DNA of 64,000 bases from Deltaproteobacteria bacterium (GTDB lineage: Bacteria > Bdellovibrionota_B > Oligoflexia > Oligoflexales > CAIYRB01), in NCBI GenBank assembly GCA_016874735.1, contig VGTI01000005.1, forward strand, positions 62,001-126,000, given 5' to 3'. Under the pieces are notes generated by a model. It did not search any database, was not told the origin of the DNA, and worked only from the letters and a program-made list of their open reading frames with translations. Made by a program: the position numbers and the translations under genes. Below are positions 53,348 through 62,924 of this stretch, one piece after another (positions within the stretch are counted from its first letter, which is position 1; each line of letters starts with the position of its first letter).

Positions 53348-55167
53348 TAGGTCCCCGTTGCGGTGCGAAGCTGCTTCACCTCAGCCAGCACTTGCTCAGG
53401 AATGGGCGCAAGCTGACGTAAAAGTGCTTGCGCAAAAGTCTTACCCTGCGCATCTGCTCTTAGGGTCAAGGTACCGCCGCCACCCAAAGCATGTTCGAGC
53501 AGGAAGTTAAAGCCTTGCATATTATCCAGACGGTAACGCACGACGCGACCTAAACACAGTTCCTGGAATACATCCTTAACCCTCTGCGCGGTCAGGTATT
53601 CGTTGAGGAAAGCCATGGCCAGGGGGCTGCGCGCCATGACACCAATGTTAGCAGTGTCACCCTTATCACCACTGCGAGCTAAACAAATTTCATATAGTGG
53701 CGCGCCGGCTGTCGCGACGGCAGCGCGCACCGGATCACGCGGCTTTTCTGCTACCTGAATATCGCTTTCGTTGGCACGGAAACGCCCTGACTGCGTATTG
53801 GTAACGTCCTTATCTTCTTTGAATCCATCACTATAAAGCGCCACACGTGGATGGATGGCAGCCTTGGGCATGAGCGCCGGCCAGTAGCTGACGATATCTT
53901 GAACTTTGCCGACGCCTCCAAGGATACAAACTCCTGGAGGGCCACCAAGAATGACCGATGGCACTACTTTGGCAAACTGTCTCAGCTTCTTTGTATCGTA
54001 GTCACGAGCGCCTAGGCGCATGATGATCTCATTGGCCTCCTCGTCGCGCCCCATACTGCGGTGAAAGGCATTGAGGCCAAAGAATTCCGTCTCAGTCGCG
54101 ACAAAGTCCTTGCCGGCGCGGTCCCAAAAGATCGCGGCAAAAGCTTCGGCCTTGCGCCGTGCGTTAGGTCCCGAGATCGCAATCTCGCCCACACATTTGG
54201 CACCGTCACTGTAGGCCATAGAGACCTTGTAGGAGTCAGTAGGTTCATAGCCCTTGACTCCACTGACACGCACACGATCCGGACCTTCTTGCTCTAGGTG
54301 AATAGTCGAAAAGTCCGCCACGACATCCGGCGTAATGTAAGCCTTTGGTGACCCCATCTCATAAAATAGCTGCTCGCGCACGGTATCAACCGATACCAGT
54401 CCACCCGTCCCGGGATGTTTTGTGACGACAAAACTACCATCGGCATGCATCTCAACAATCGGATAGCCGATGTTCTTATACGACTTCACGAGGTGCCAAT
54501 CGCTGAAGTTGCCGCCCGTGGCCTGGCTACCACACTCGATAATGTGACCAGCAACCACACCCGCGGCAAGTTTATCCCAATCGTCCCAGCGCCAGCCGAA
54601 CGTATGGACCATGGGGCCTATGGAAATACCCGTGTCTGTGACGCGTCCCGTGATGATGATATCTGGATCCCATGCCAGCGCGGCTGCCACTGGCGTCGCA
54701 CCGAAGTAGACATTGGCTGCTTCGATCTGCTTTTCGACATCGGCAAATGCCTTGCCATTTTCCATATTCTTGAAGTCACAACCCTTGGCCTTTAGCTCAG
54801 AGAGTTGATCAAGAATATTGTCACCGTAAACGACGGCAATCCGCGGGTTGAGTCCAAGGCGCCCCGCCATAGCACTAATAGCCGCAGCACAAGCACCGGG
54901 ATTAATGCCACCCGCATTGGTGATGAGCTTAGTTTTGTTGGCCAGAAGTCGCGGCAGTACCTTTTCGAGCATGGGCAAGAAATCCTTGGCATACCCGGCT
55001 TCAGGATCGCGCTTGCGTTGTTTTTGCATGATCGACATGGTGATCTCGGCGAGAAAATCCATCGAGATATAGTCGAGTTTGCCGCCGTTTACTTGCCGCG
55101 TGAGCGCCTCAGGATCGTCACCCCAATAGCCACTGGCATTGCCGATGGTAATCACCTTCTTAGTCAT
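53347..55167 (-). CDS. AtuA-family protein (DUF1446)
   Basis: 606-aa member of the acyclic terpene utilisation AtuA family, of unknown biochemical function. It opens with VITIGNASGYWGDDP, contains LITNAGGINPGACA and ITGRVTDTGISIGPM, and has the C-terminal AtuA module (EICLARSGDKGDTANIG) fused to it. In Pseudomonas AtuA belongs to the citronellol/geraniol cluster; here it sits between carboxyltransferase and hydratase genes. Start chosen at the ATG with GAGGATT upstream. Confidence 0.88.
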   Translation of the reverse strand: MTKKVITIGNASGYWGDDPEALTRQVNGGKLDYISMDFLAEITMSIMQKQRKRDPEAGYAKDFLPMLEKVLPRLLANKTKLITNAGGINPGACAAAISAMAGRLGLNPRIAVVYGDNILDQLSELKAKGCDFKNMENGKAFADVEKQIEAANVYFGATPVAAALAWDPDIIITGRVTDTGISIGPMVHTFGWRWDDWDKLAAGVVAGHIIECGSQATGGNFSDWHLVKSYKNIGYPIVEMHADGSFVVTKHPGTGGLVSVDTVREQLFYEMGSPKAYITPDVVADFSTIHLEQEGPDRVRVSGVKGYEPTDSYKVSMAYSDGAKCVGEIAISGPNARRKAEAFAAIFWDRAGKDFVATETEFFGLNAFHRSMGRDEEANEIIMRLGARDYDTKKLRQFAKVVPSVILGGPPGVCILGGVGKVQDIVSYWPALMPKAAIHPRVALYSDGFKEDKDVTNTQSGRFRANESDIQVAEKPRDPVRAAVATAGAPLYEICLARSGDKGDTANIGVMARSPLAMAFLNEYLTAQRVKDVFQELCLGRVVRYRLDNMQGFNFLLEHALGGGGTLTLRADAQGKTFAQALLRQLAPIPEQVLAEVKQLRTATGT

Positions 55168-55191
55168 ACTTAATCCTCGCCCAGCGGGCAT

Positions 55192-56796
55192 TTACATGCG
55201 GAAAATTCCGAAATTAGTCGGGGCCCATTGATGGTGCAGCGTCGAGGCCAAGGCCATCGCCAACACCTGGCGCGTATCCCTGGGATCAATCACACCGTCG
55301 TCCCATAGGCGGGAGGACGAGTAGTAACAGGAGCTCTCACGCTCGTATTTGTCGAGTATAGGCTCCTTGAGCCGTTGACGTTCGGCATCGTCCAACTGCG
55401 CGCCTTGTCTTGCCAACTGTTGCTCTTTGACCGTCACCAACACGTTAGCTGCTTGCTCGCCACCCATGACCGAGATCCTTGCGTTTGGCCACATAAAGAG
55501 GTAGCGCGGATCATAGGCGCGACCGCACATACCGTAATTGCCGGCACCGTAGCTGCCACCGATCACCAAAGTGATTTTGGGTACGTTCGCACACGCCACG
55601 GCGTGCACCAATTTAGCGCCGTCTTTAGCGATGCCGCGGTGTTCATACTGCTTACCGACGATAAACCCGGTAATGTTTTGCAAGAAAAGAAGAGGTACCC
55701 GCTCTTGCGCGCAGAGCTCGATGAAATGCGCCGCTTTCAAGGCGCTCTCAGAGAAAAGCACCCCATTGTTGGCCAAAATGCCGACAGGAATACCCTCGAT
55801 GTGAGCAAACCCAGCAAGGAGCGTCGTCGCATAATTGCGCTTAAATTCAAAAAACTCAGACCCATCGACTACGCGTGCAATCACCTCACGCGCGTCAAAA
55901 AATTTACGAGGATCACTTGGAATCACCCCGAGTAGCTCGCACGGATCATAAACGGGCGGCCGTGACGGGCGTAATTTAATCGGTGCGGCCTCAGGAGCCC
56001 CGAGATGAGCAACAATATCCCGAAGAATCTCTACGGCGTGCGTATCATCCTCGGCAAGATGATCCGCTACACCCGAAATCCCGGTGTGTACGTCAGCACC
56101 CCCTAGCTCTTCGGCTGTGACATCCTCACCCGTCGCCGCTTTAACCAGCGGCGGCCCGGCGAGAAAGATGGTGCCTGTACCACGAACAATAACATTCTGA
56201 TCCGACATCGCCGGGATGTATGCGCCTCCAGCGGTACAAAGTCCGTGCACTGAGGATATCTGCTGAATACCCTGAGCACTCATGCGGGCCTGGTTGAAGA
56301 AAATGCGCCCGAAATCATCCTTGTCCGGAAACACTTCGTCCTGCATCGGCAAAAAAGCACCGCCTGAATCCACCATGTAAATACAAGGTAGATGATTCGC
56401 TGCCGCGACTTCCTGTGCGCGCAAATGCTTCTTCACCGTAATGGGATAGTAGGTACCACCTTTAACGGTCTGGTCGTTGGCAACGATCACGCAGGTCCGG
56501 CCGGCAACCTGGCCTACACCGGTCACAATACCACCGGATGGCACTTGATCTTCGTAAAGATCGACTCCCGCTAGTTGCGAGAGTTCAAGGAAACGACTCC
56601 CAGGATCGATCAGCGCAGCCACGCGCTCGCGTGCCAGCATCTTGCCTTGCTGTTTTTGGTACGACGCTGCCTTCTCCCCACCACCACTAGCGGCAACCTG
56701 CTGCCGCTCCTTGAGCTCGTTAGCAAGACGTTCATGATGCGCTTGGTTTTCGAGGAAACTGGCACTGCCAGTTTGGATCTGACTCGTTATCTTCAT
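55192..56796 (-). CDS. acyl-CoA carboxylase carboxyltransferase subunit
   Basis: 534-aa beta subunit that transfers carboxyl from biotin to an unsaturated acyl-CoA. Family stretches: [51 protein letters not shown], and the oxyanion loops [13 protein letters not shown] and [13 protein letters not shown]. Resembles methylcrotonyl-CoA carboxylase beta (LiuB), but geranyl-CoA carboxylase (AtuC) is close in sequence. First of the four-gene run; dnaQ ends six bases upstream in the same direction. Confidence 0.9.
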   Translation of the reverse strand: MKITSQIQTGSASFLENQAHHERLANELKERQQVAASGGGEKAASYQKQQGKMLARERVAALIDPGSRFLELSQLAGVDLYEDQVPSGGIVTGVGQVAGRTCVIVANDQTVKGGTYYPITVKKHLRAQEVAAANHLPCIYMVDSGGAFLPMQDEVFPDKDDFGRIFFNQARMSAQGIQQISSVHGLCTAGGAYIPAMSDQNVIVRGTGTIFLAGPPLVKAATGEDVTAEELGGADVHTGISGVADHLAEDDTHAVEILRDIVAHLGAPEAAPIKLRPSRPPVYDPCELLGVIPSDPRKFFDAREVIARVVDGSEFFEFKRNYATTLLAGFAHIEGIPVGILANNGVLFSESALKAAHFIELCAQERVPLLFLQNITGFIVGKQYEHRGIAKDGAKLVHAVACANVPKITLVIGGSYGAGNYGMCGRAYDPRYLFMWPNARISVMGGEQAANVLVTVKEQQLARQGAQLDDAERQRLKEPILDKYERESSCYYSSSRLWDDGVIDPRDTRQVLAMALASTLHHQWAPTNFGIFRM

Positions 56797-56802
56797 ACGC
56801 TC

Positions 56803-57489
56803 TTACACCAAATAAGGTTGAAAGTGTGACCACTGGGACAAAGAGGCTCCCTCACCGCTCAGCATGCCTTCTAGTACGCCCACCGTGACCTTGATGTCAC
56901 CAATAGCGCGGTGACGCGCCTCAAAGCTGAGACCATAGTGAGCAGCCAATGTGTCCAATTTTTTATTTTCAAGCTCAGGCAAAAGTTGCCTAGCCATCTT
57001 GAGTGTGCAGAAACACGGCCACTCAAGATCAATGCCCTGGCGCGAACACGCGGCCTTGAGCATCGACATGTCGAATTCGGCGTTATGCGCGACCAGTATG
57101 CTGCCCTCAATGAAGGCCAAGAACTCGGGCAAAACCTTTGCGATCGTGGGCTGACCAACCAGCATATCAGGGCTAATACCGGTCAGTTTAATAATATCGT
57201 CCGTCAACTCGATATCGGTATGTACTAAACAAGAAAATTGATCAACTGGTCCCAACGCACTGAGTTTGATAGCACCAATTTCGATAATGCGATCAGCGTT
57301 GGCATCGAGCCCTGTGGTCTCTAAGTCAAAGATGACGATACTGCCACGGCGCACAGGCACCTCAGGAGCAGGTACGTAACGCTTGAGGCGACGCAGGTGC
57401 AGGACGGCATCGGCGTCACTCTCCCCCCCAGATTCGGTCTCGGGAAAAAGCACGTCTTGAAACATGGAATATACGAGCTGCGCACTCAC
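56803..57489 (-). CDS. DnaQ-like 3'-5' exonuclease
   Basis: DEDDh exonuclease of 228 aa, similar to PolC-type proofreading or epsilon-like nucleases. ExoI VIFDLETTGL, ExoII VAHNAEFDMSML, ExoIII RHRAIGDIKVT carry all five acidic/His residues. About 45 N-terminal residues are extra. Six bases separate it from the carboxyltransferase start, so it is co-transcribed with a catabolic operon, which is unusual. Role in DNA repair or RNA processing not decidable. Confidence 0.88.
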   Translation of the reverse strand: MSAQLVYSMFQDVLFPETESGGESDADAVLHLRRLKRYVPAPEVPVRRGSIVIFDLETTGLDANADRIIEIGAIKLSALGPVDQFSCLVHTDIELTDDIIKLTGISPDMLVGQPTIAKVLPEFLAFIEGSILVAHNAEFDMSMLKAACSRQGIDLEWPCFCTLKMARQLLPELENKKLDTLAAHYGLSFEARHRAIGDIKVTVGVLEGMLSGEGASLSQWSHFQPYLV

Positions 57490-57539
57490 GCTAAGCCCTC
57501 GTCAGTCAAAAAGGTCGTTGGAACTGCCGAGGCATTATT

Positions 57540-57580
57540 TAGCTGATTGGCGCAGGCTTGTCATCCACCTCAATCAGCTA
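57540..57580. repeat. long inverted repeat at the end of yhhQ
   Basis: Perfect 10-bp arms TAGCTGATTG/CAATCAGCTA with 21 bases between them, overlapping the last codons of the queuosine transporter gene. No T-run follows. Candidate transcript-end structure between yhhQ and dnaQ. Confidence 0.5.
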
Positions 57581-58247
57581 AGCTGAACGGAGTAAAATCG
57601 GTATCCCGGTCGTAATAGTCCTCGCCCTCGCGGCTCTTGAGGAAATCGACCACGGCATAGGTGACAGGGGTCGCAAGGACCTCCCAGCCCACCTTGATCA
57701 CATAATTACCGAGCATCATCGCCAGGAGCAACTTAGTCTCCAGGAGACCGTAAAAGGCCATTGGATAGAAGAGCGAGCTATCGATCGCCTCGCCAATCGC
57801 CGTAGAGCTGATGGTCCGCACCCACAGGCGGCGGCCGGACATGGCGACTTTCATCTTAGCCATTACAAAGGAATTGGCAAATTCGCCGAGAAAATAGGCT
57901 AACATCGACGCCAGAGTCACCCGCGGCGTCGCACCAAAAACCTGCTGTAAGGCCTCCTGCCCCGTGAAGCCGGCGGCCGGGGGGATGGCTAAGACCACCC
58001 AGCTCATGACCGAGGCAAACATGAGGGCTCCAAAACCAGCCCATACCACGCGCCGCGAGCGCGCGTAGCCATAGACCTCAGTCAGCACATCGCCAAACAT
58101 GTAACTAAGCGGAAAAAAAAGAGCTCCGCCACCGAAGGTAAAACCCATCACCGTCACGGGCTTGCCCACTCCTATGAGGTTGGAGCACAGAAGTGAGGCC
58201 ACAAAGGCAGCCATGATCAAATCGTAATAGCGATAGGAGCGGCGCAA
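57570..58247 (-). CDS. yhhQ: queuosine precursor transporter (YhhQ/VUT family)
   Basis: Inner-membrane importer of preQ0/preQ1 or queuine, 225 aa, six helices. VUT-family sequences: LLCSNLIGVGKPV, GGALFFPLSYMFGDVLTEVYGY, YFLGEFANSFVMAKMK and GEAIDSSLFYPMAF. The TTG start has GGAGG five bases upstream. It lies between the CFI-box secreted protein and dnaQ, all leftward. Confidence 0.92.
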   Translation of the reverse strand: MRRSYRYYDLIMAAFVASLLCSNLIGVGKPVTVMGFTFGGGALFFPLSYMFGDVLTEVYGYARSRRVVWAGFGALMFASVMSWVVLAIPPAAGFTGQEALQQVFGATPRVTLASMLAYFLGEFANSFVMAKMKVAMSGRRLWVRTISSTAIGEAIDSSLFYPMAFYGLLETKLLLAMMLGNYVIKVGWEVLATPVTYAVVDFLKSREGEDYYDRDTDFTPFSLAD

Positions 58248-58272
58248 GGTCGCCTCCAGCGGCGTTATAGTA

Positions 58273-59622
58273 TCAGTACCAGTCGTTAACTACCGCCAGC
58301 AGGGCTGCTGGGGCTTGTAGCGTACCGCGCACTATAGTCCTGAGCCACTCGTGCTGGCTAATGTATTCTGCTACGGGCGGACTGAGTCGGTAGTATGTGG
58401 CTACCAAATATCGGCCAAGCGGATGCGTCAGCAGAATTCTGTCACGGAACTTCCGGAATAGGTAGAGATCACGATGGAGTGTGGTCCCGTAAGCAGCAGT
58501 TGCGACCATGCAGCGAAAATCTACAGTCCTACCGCCAGGTTCGCCATTGAGCTCCGAGAGCGTATAGTTAGGCGAGGGCACACCGATCACGCATTGCTGA
58601 CCCGCCGCGGGTGTCGTGCTCGGGGTGTCGTACTGGAGGAACACCACATAGCGGTGATTGTTGGTCAGTCCATTGATGGTGACAGCGCCCGCGCTTGCCG
58701 GCGCTGACTGCACCTGAAAGCCCGAGATATTCTTGGCGATATCAGCGGTGGCAAGGTAATAATTACTGGTGGTTGAGGCATCTGCATCGTTCGCAGGGCA
58801 TTTGATACAGGTGCTGAAGACGTCCGTAGGTTGCGTGTAGGCACACGTGGCGGCCGTGTCGTTATCCGTGGTGCCGGTGGTTCCACCCTTATACAGGTAG
58901 CCAGGCACATCGCGGCTGGCGACGTCGATATCGACCACGAAGACATTGACGCTACTTGGCGTAGCTTTTGTCGTGCTCCCAGTCACTGCCACTTGCCCGG
59001 GTGGGTCCCAAGAGACGGTGATCTGCTCCATGCTCCCGACCACGGGAGCTGTGGTCGCAAACTTGGGCACCTCGGTCGCTATGTAGTTTGCCTGCTGGAT
59101 ACTGGTCGGCGTATTGACGTTCGACCCGATCAAGTTGCTCGATCCAGTCCCTCCCAGATAAAACGCGGCTCCCACTTGCACGGCCCCGGGCGATGATTTA
59201 GCTGCCAGTACGGCCGGGGAGTTCTTACCGCCAGCGTCAAACCCAGGCATGTACCAGAAGGTTACCTGGTACACGAAGTCGAAGGTCGATCCATTGGGCG
59301 TTCCCGTATCCGGAGTCGACGAGGTGACCGTCACGTAATAGGGCATGCCCGTGGTTACACGGGCCGAGGTGCTTGCAGCTGGAGCGTTGGTGCCGCCCAC
59401 CGACTGCGGTAGATAGAGAAAGAGCCGATTGGTCGGTGTCCGATCCGTCCGACCAAGCGCCACCTGCTGCGCCGTGACCCCAACAACTTGCACCGTAACG
59501 GTAAAGCTACCTGCACTGAGATTCCGAGGCAGAGTCCCAGTGATATTGAAATTGACTGCCCACGCAGGAGCAGCCACCATGAGCGCTACCGTCACAACCA
59601 ACCAGCGCAAAATTTGCCGCAT
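58273..59622 (-). CDS. secreted CFI-box-CTERM protein
   Basis: Exported protein of 449 aa with a signal peptide cleaved near AWAVNF. Beta-rich, low-charge, Thr/Ser/Gly-rich body with one FnIII-like region (ITVSWDPPGQ) and several Cys (FSTCIKCPAND). The C-terminus is a CFI-box-CTERM domain: CMVATAAYGTT, FRKFRDRILLTHPLGRY, then YYRLSPPVAEYI and a short helix, a tail of exported proteins in delta-type bacteria. It may be a sorting or anchoring signal. The second start (ATG) is preferred; a GTG five codons upstream is possible. Confidence 0.75.
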   Translation of the reverse strand: MRQILRWLVVTVALMVAAPAWAVNFNITGTLPRNLSAGSFTVTVQVVGVTAQQVALGRTDRTPTNRLFLYLPQSVGGTNAPAASTSARVTTGMPYYVTVTSSTPDTGTPNGSTFDFVYQVTFWYMPGFDAGGKNSPAVLAAKSSPGAVQVGAAFYLGGTGSSNLIGSNVNTPTSIQQANYIATEVPKFATTAPVVGSMEQITVSWDPPGQVAVTGSTTKATPSSVNVFVVDIDVASRDVPGYLYKGGTTGTTDNDTAATCAYTQPTDVFSTCIKCPANDADASTTSNYYLATADIAKNISGFQVQSAPASAGAVTINGLTNNHRYVVFLQYDTPSTTPAAGQQCVIGVPSPNYTLSELNGEPGGRTVDFRCMVATAAYGTTLHRDLYLFRKFRDRILLTHPLGRYLVATYYRLSPPVAEYISQHEWLRTIVRGTLQAPAALLAVVNDWY

Positions 59623-59662
59623 GCGCTCTACCCTCACGTGTATCTGATCCCAGACCGCTAGG

Positions 59663-60631
59663 TCACAACTCGACCTTTAGGCCATCGTAAGCCAGACGTA
59701 GCGTCGGCCCCTCTGGTTGAACTTTTTCCCACACATTCCGGTAGGAGTCTAACTGTGACTGCATGTACTTCTTGGCGTTGGCATACATACGCCGCAGCTT
59801 CTCTTCGCTCGACCAAGGGTCATGATGGGTGAAGAGTACGTTTTTGATACCTTCGCGGAGGGCTAGATCCACACCGATATTAGGACTGCAGTGTCCCCAA
59901 TCAAACCGACTGGCGAGCTCCGACATCTCGTACTGGGCATCAAAAAGAAGGCCATCGAGATTTTGGTAATACACCAGATCGCGTCCCAGCTCAGCCGGGG
60001 TGAGCCGCTTGAACTCCCCGTCCACGCCAATAGCAAACGATTTGGTTCCACCCTCAATGCGGAAACCAAAGGAGCCACCGGGGTGGTCCAGAACGAAGGG
60101 CTTCACGGTCATCGGGCCAACCTGCGTGGCTTCGTAGAGTTTGATTTGGTGAAATTCGATGGTGCTACCCAACTGACTCCATGTCAGGGGGAAGTTGACG
60201 CCGTTGAAGTTGATTTTAATGAACTCAGGTGCATTGCGATGCACGTGGTAGATATGGATTTTATACCCTGGGATATGCACAGGAATGAAAAACGGCATGC
60301 CCATGATGTGGTCCCAGTGCATATGGGTCATGAAGACATGAAACTCTTTGGCACCTTGCTGCATGGCAAGCGTTCCGGCGTCGCGAAATCCTGACCCCAT
60401 GTCGATGTAGACCGACTGGCCGTCGTGGTGAATCTCGGTACAGGTGGTGTTGCCGCCGAAGACTACAGGATTGTTTAGACGCCCGTCCTTGATAGCAGCG
60501 ATCAGTTCAAAAGCACTCGTGAGGCCGATCTTGCTGCCCTGGACGACAATGTCCTCCAGCACTGACAGGAACTTGTCATGACTAGTCGGCACAGGCAGAG
60601 AGCCACGGGTGCCCCAGCATTTGATGTACAC
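59663..60631 (-). CDS. MBL-fold metallohydrolase (RNase Z-like branch)
   Basis: 322-aa metallo-beta-lactamase-fold hydrolase. It starts MYIKCWGTRGSLPVP, has the metal motif THMHWDHIMG (HxHxDH), a GNTTCTEI strand before it, a distal FVLDHPGGSFGFRI and late His in LFTHHDPWS. This is the cyclic-nucleotide or RNase Z-like group rather than a lactamase; substrate unknown. The GTG start has GGGGGA upstream. Cytoplasmic. Confidence 0.85.
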   Translation of the reverse strand: MYIKCWGTRGSLPVPTSHDKFLSVLEDIVVQGSKIGLTSAFELIAAIKDGRLNNPVVFGGNTTCTEIHHDGQSVYIDMGSGFRDAGTLAMQQGAKEFHVFMTHMHWDHIMGMPFFIPVHIPGYKIHIYHVHRNAPEFIKINFNGVNFPLTWSQLGSTIEFHQIKLYEATQVGPMTVKPFVLDHPGGSFGFRIEGGTKSFAIGVDGEFKRLTPAELGRDLVYYQNLDGLLFDAQYEMSELASRFDWGHCSPNIGVDLALREGIKNVLFTHHDPWSSEEKLRRMYANAKKYMQSQLDSYRNVWEKVQPEGPTLRLAYDGLKVEL

Positions 60632-60757
60632 ACAGTCCCCCGTGCATCCGGCGCCCTACAGGCACCCACTTCTGCTAAAAAACTAGGTGGTTAGTGTCTT
60701 TTAGTATAGCTCAAATCGGGTAACTGGGTATACAATTTTAGGAAATAGGAGTCAGCA

Positions 60758-61231
60758 GTGAGCAATCAAGGCATCCAGATCGAAGACAAGGGTGGGGTTT
60801 ACTTCGTCCGCGGAGTGCTGGACGAGTATGCCGATCTGAGTAGCTTGCTGACCAAGCCAGCGCCTCTCAGGTTGAACCTCCAGGGTCTGACCAGACTGAA
60901 CAGTATCGGCGTCCGCAACCTACTCAAGTTCCTCGCCAGCTGGGGCGACAAGCCGTTGATTTATGAACACTGCACCAGTGAATTTATCGATCAGTTGAGC
61001 ATGATTCCGGCCCTCCTTGGCATCAAAAAGCAGGGGCAGGTGGCATCACTCTATGTCCCATTTGAGTGCACGAGCTGCGATCATGAGGCCGATATTTTTG
61101 GCCAAATGAGCGAATATCACGGATCTTTAAAAACCAATGCGTGGCCCAGCAAGGTCTGCACTAAGTGCGGCGGCTCGATGCAAGTGATCAGCGATACGTT
61201 TTTTGCCTTCGCCCAGAGCAAGTCAGCGTAG
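60758..61231 (+). CDS. STAS domain fused to zinc ribbon
   Basis: 157 aa. Residues 1-95 look like an anti-sigma-antagonist STAS fold (GVYFVRGVLDEY, then LRLNLQGLTRLNSIGVRNLLKFL), but the phosphorylatable Ser/Thr position reads NSIG, so it may still be phosphorylated. Residues 105-145 carry two Cys pairs, CTSC and CTKC. GTG start with TAGGAG upstream. Unknown role, perhaps a partner-binding adaptor. Confidence 0.7.
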   Translation: MSNQGIQIEDKGGVYFVRGVLDEYADLSSLLTKPAPLRLNLQGLTRLNSIGVRNLLKFLASWGDKPLIYEHCTSEFIDQLSMIPALLGIKKQGQVASLYVPFECTSCDHEADIFGQMSEYHGSLKTNAWPSKVCTKCGGSMQVISDTFFAFAQSKSA

Positions 61232-61302
61232 CCGGGCACACTGAAAATTCTTGGTTTAGTCCTAGCCTCTCGCTAAACGCTGTGTTATACCCTCCCGTCC
61301 AT

Positions 61303-61324
61303 AGGGCCTACGCCCTTGTTTTTT
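61303..61324 (+). promoter_or_regulatory. attenuator-like hairpin before rpsP
   Basis: A 5-bp stem AGGGC/GCCCT with a four-base loop is followed by TTGTTTTTT immediately before the GGAGG of rpsP. It could be a weak terminator/attenuator or a structure that hides the ribosome site. The 61232-61302 stretch upstream shows a TATAC -10-like hexamer but no good -35. Confidence 0.4.
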
Positions 61325-61339
61325 GGAGGATAAGTTTAC

Positions 61340-61612
61340 ATGGCAGTGCACGTGCGCCTATCTCGGCACGGAACCCGCAACCGTCCCTTCTACCACATTG
61401 TCGCCGCGGATCATAAGATGCGCCGGGATGGTCGTTTTATCGAGAAGTTAGGCGTCTATGACCCAGGTCAAGAGCCGTCTCTAGTTGACGTTAAAGAAGA
61501 CCGCCTACAACACTGGTACGAGCGTGGCGCTCACCTGAGCGACACCGTAGCTAAGCTCTTGAAAGTTAAGAACATCAAGCTTGCGCGCAAAAACACCAGC
61601 AAAAAAGCCTGA
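61340..61612 (+). CDS. rpsP: ribosomal protein bS16
   Basis: Small-subunit protein of 90 aa: [26 protein letters not shown] is the family start (shown in two parts here as VRLSRHG and [10 protein letters not shown]), with [14 protein letters not shown] next and a basic tail. GGAGGATA precedes the ATG. The first gene of the rpsP-rimM-trmD run. Confidence 0.97.
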   Translation: MAVHVRLSRHGTRNRPFYHIVAADHKMRRDGRFIEKLGVYDPGQEPSLVDVKEDRLQHWYERGAHLSDTVAKLLKVKNIKLARKNTSKKA

Positions 61613-62222
61613 GTCTAAAGCTCTCCCGAGCAAGACATCAACCCCTGCCTCAGCTTTCGTCGTGATCGGCCAAGTCGGCCGACCACATGGGCTGGGTGGG
61701 GCTTTTTTTGTCTCGGGCCGCAAGGAAGCCATCGACCCCAAATACGGTGAGCTCAAGATTGGTCCAAGTTTGGCCCAAGCCACTACCGTCAAGGTCGAGA
61801 CTTCAGCCATGCAGTCCGGCAGGCCATTGCTCAAATGCAGTTTAGCCTTTGACAGGACGACAGCAGCACAGATTACCGGACACCTTATCTTTGCAGATCG
61901 GCGGCATATCCAGGCACAACGTGGCGACGATATGCTGTGGAGTGATCTTGAGCGGGCCGAAGTCCTCGATTGTGAGGGCGTCGTGATTGGCCGCATCCAT
62001 CATGTCTACAACGCAGGGTCCAGTGACATCATCGAGGTCACCGACGGAATTCGCAGTGTCGACATCCCCCTCATTCCTGACTATCTAGCCGGTGATGACG
62101 CTCTGGCAACTGGCGCGGACGGGCGATTTCAACTTCATCTAAAAGTACCCCGCAGCACTTTCGACGATGTATGGAATGACCAGACCAAGGATAGGCCGGC
62201 CTCTGAGCCCAGTGATGCGTAG
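61581..62222 (+). CDS. rimM: 16S rRNA processing protein RimM
   Basis: Ribosome maturation factor that binds the 30S head through uS19. [15 protein letters not shown] opens the N-terminal domain; the PRC-barrel half has [22 protein letters not shown] and IPLIPDYL. 213 aa from the TTG, which overlaps rpsP by 32 bp; the alternative GTG at 61662 gives a shorter N-terminus nearer the family's. Neither has a clear ribosome site, so the start is open. Confidence 0.93.
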   Translation: MRAKTPAKKPESKALPSKTSTPASAFVVIGQVGRPHGLGGAFFVSGRKEAIDPKYGELKIGPSLAQATTVKVETSAMQSGRPLLKCSLAFDRTTAAQITGHLIFADRRHIQAQRGDDMLWSDLERAEVLDCEGVVIGRIHHVYNAGSSDIIEVTDGIRSVDIPLIPDYLAGDDALATGADGRFQLHLKVPRSTFDDVWNDQTKDRPASEPSDA

Positions 62223-62922
62223 CTTCTACGTCCTTACAGTCCACCCGGAGTTCATCCGCGCTTATGGTGAGTTCGGGGCACTTAGAGCCGCTGCAGCCAA
62301 GGGTAAAGCCGTGGTACAGCCGGTAGCCCTGCGAGATTTCGCCGTCGATCGCCACGGTAGTGTTGACGATCATCCCTACGGTGGTGGTGACGGAATGGTG
62401 CTTAGACCGGAGCCGTTGGCCGCAGCCCTGCGCTCCTTGCCTGTGCGGCCGCGGGTCATCCTGATGTCGCCGGTCGGTAAGGTTTGGACCCAGCAGGATG
62501 CCGTAGACTATGCCGCCGATGACCGCCCCGTTGCCTTTGTCTGCGGTCGCTTCGCTGGCGTTGATCAGCGCTTCATCGACCGCTACGTTGACGCAGAATA
62601 TTCGTGCGGAGACGTGATCCTTACTGGTGGTGAATTACCGGCCCTGATGATGATCGACTCGATCGTCAGGTTGTTGCCTGATGTACTAGGCAATCCCGAA
62701 AGTCCACGCTGCGACTCATTTGCAGCGTCCTTTGGTGGCGGACTTGAGTACGCCCTGTACACGCGTCCGCCGGTATTTGAGGGCGTGAGTGTCCCGGCCG
62801 TGTTACTGTCGGGAGATCACAATGCGATCACCCAGTGGCGCACTGCTAATGCGACGGAGCGCACCGCCCGTCTCAGACCAGATTTGGTGAGAGTAGGAAA
62901 TACGAACAAAGGAAAGACGTAG
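62215..62922 (+). CDS. trmD: tRNA (guanine-N1)-methyltransferase TrmD
   Basis: SPOUT enzyme that makes m1G37 in tRNA. Start at [13 protein letters not shown], overlapping the rimM stop by 8 bp. PYGGGDGMVL has Asp where Pro is usual. The SAM knot is MSPVGKVWTQQDA, VCGRFAGVDQRF, CGDVILTGGELPA. The catalytic Arg (VRLLPDVLG) and Asp (CDSF) are present. 235 aa, usual length. The 62167 start adds 16 residues unlike the family. Confidence 0.95.
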   Translation: MRSFYVLTVHPEFIRAYGEFGALRAAAAKGKAVVQPVALRDFAVDRHGSVDDHPYGGGDGMVLRPEPLAAALRSLPVRPRVILMSPVGKVWTQQDAVDYAADDRPVAFVCGRFAGVDQRFIDRYVDAEYSCGDVILTGGELPALMMIDSIVRLLPDVLGNPESPRCDSFAASFGGGLEYALYTRPPVFEGVSVPAVLLSGDHNAITQWRTANATERTARLRPDLVRVGNTNKGKT

Positions 62923-62924
62923 CA

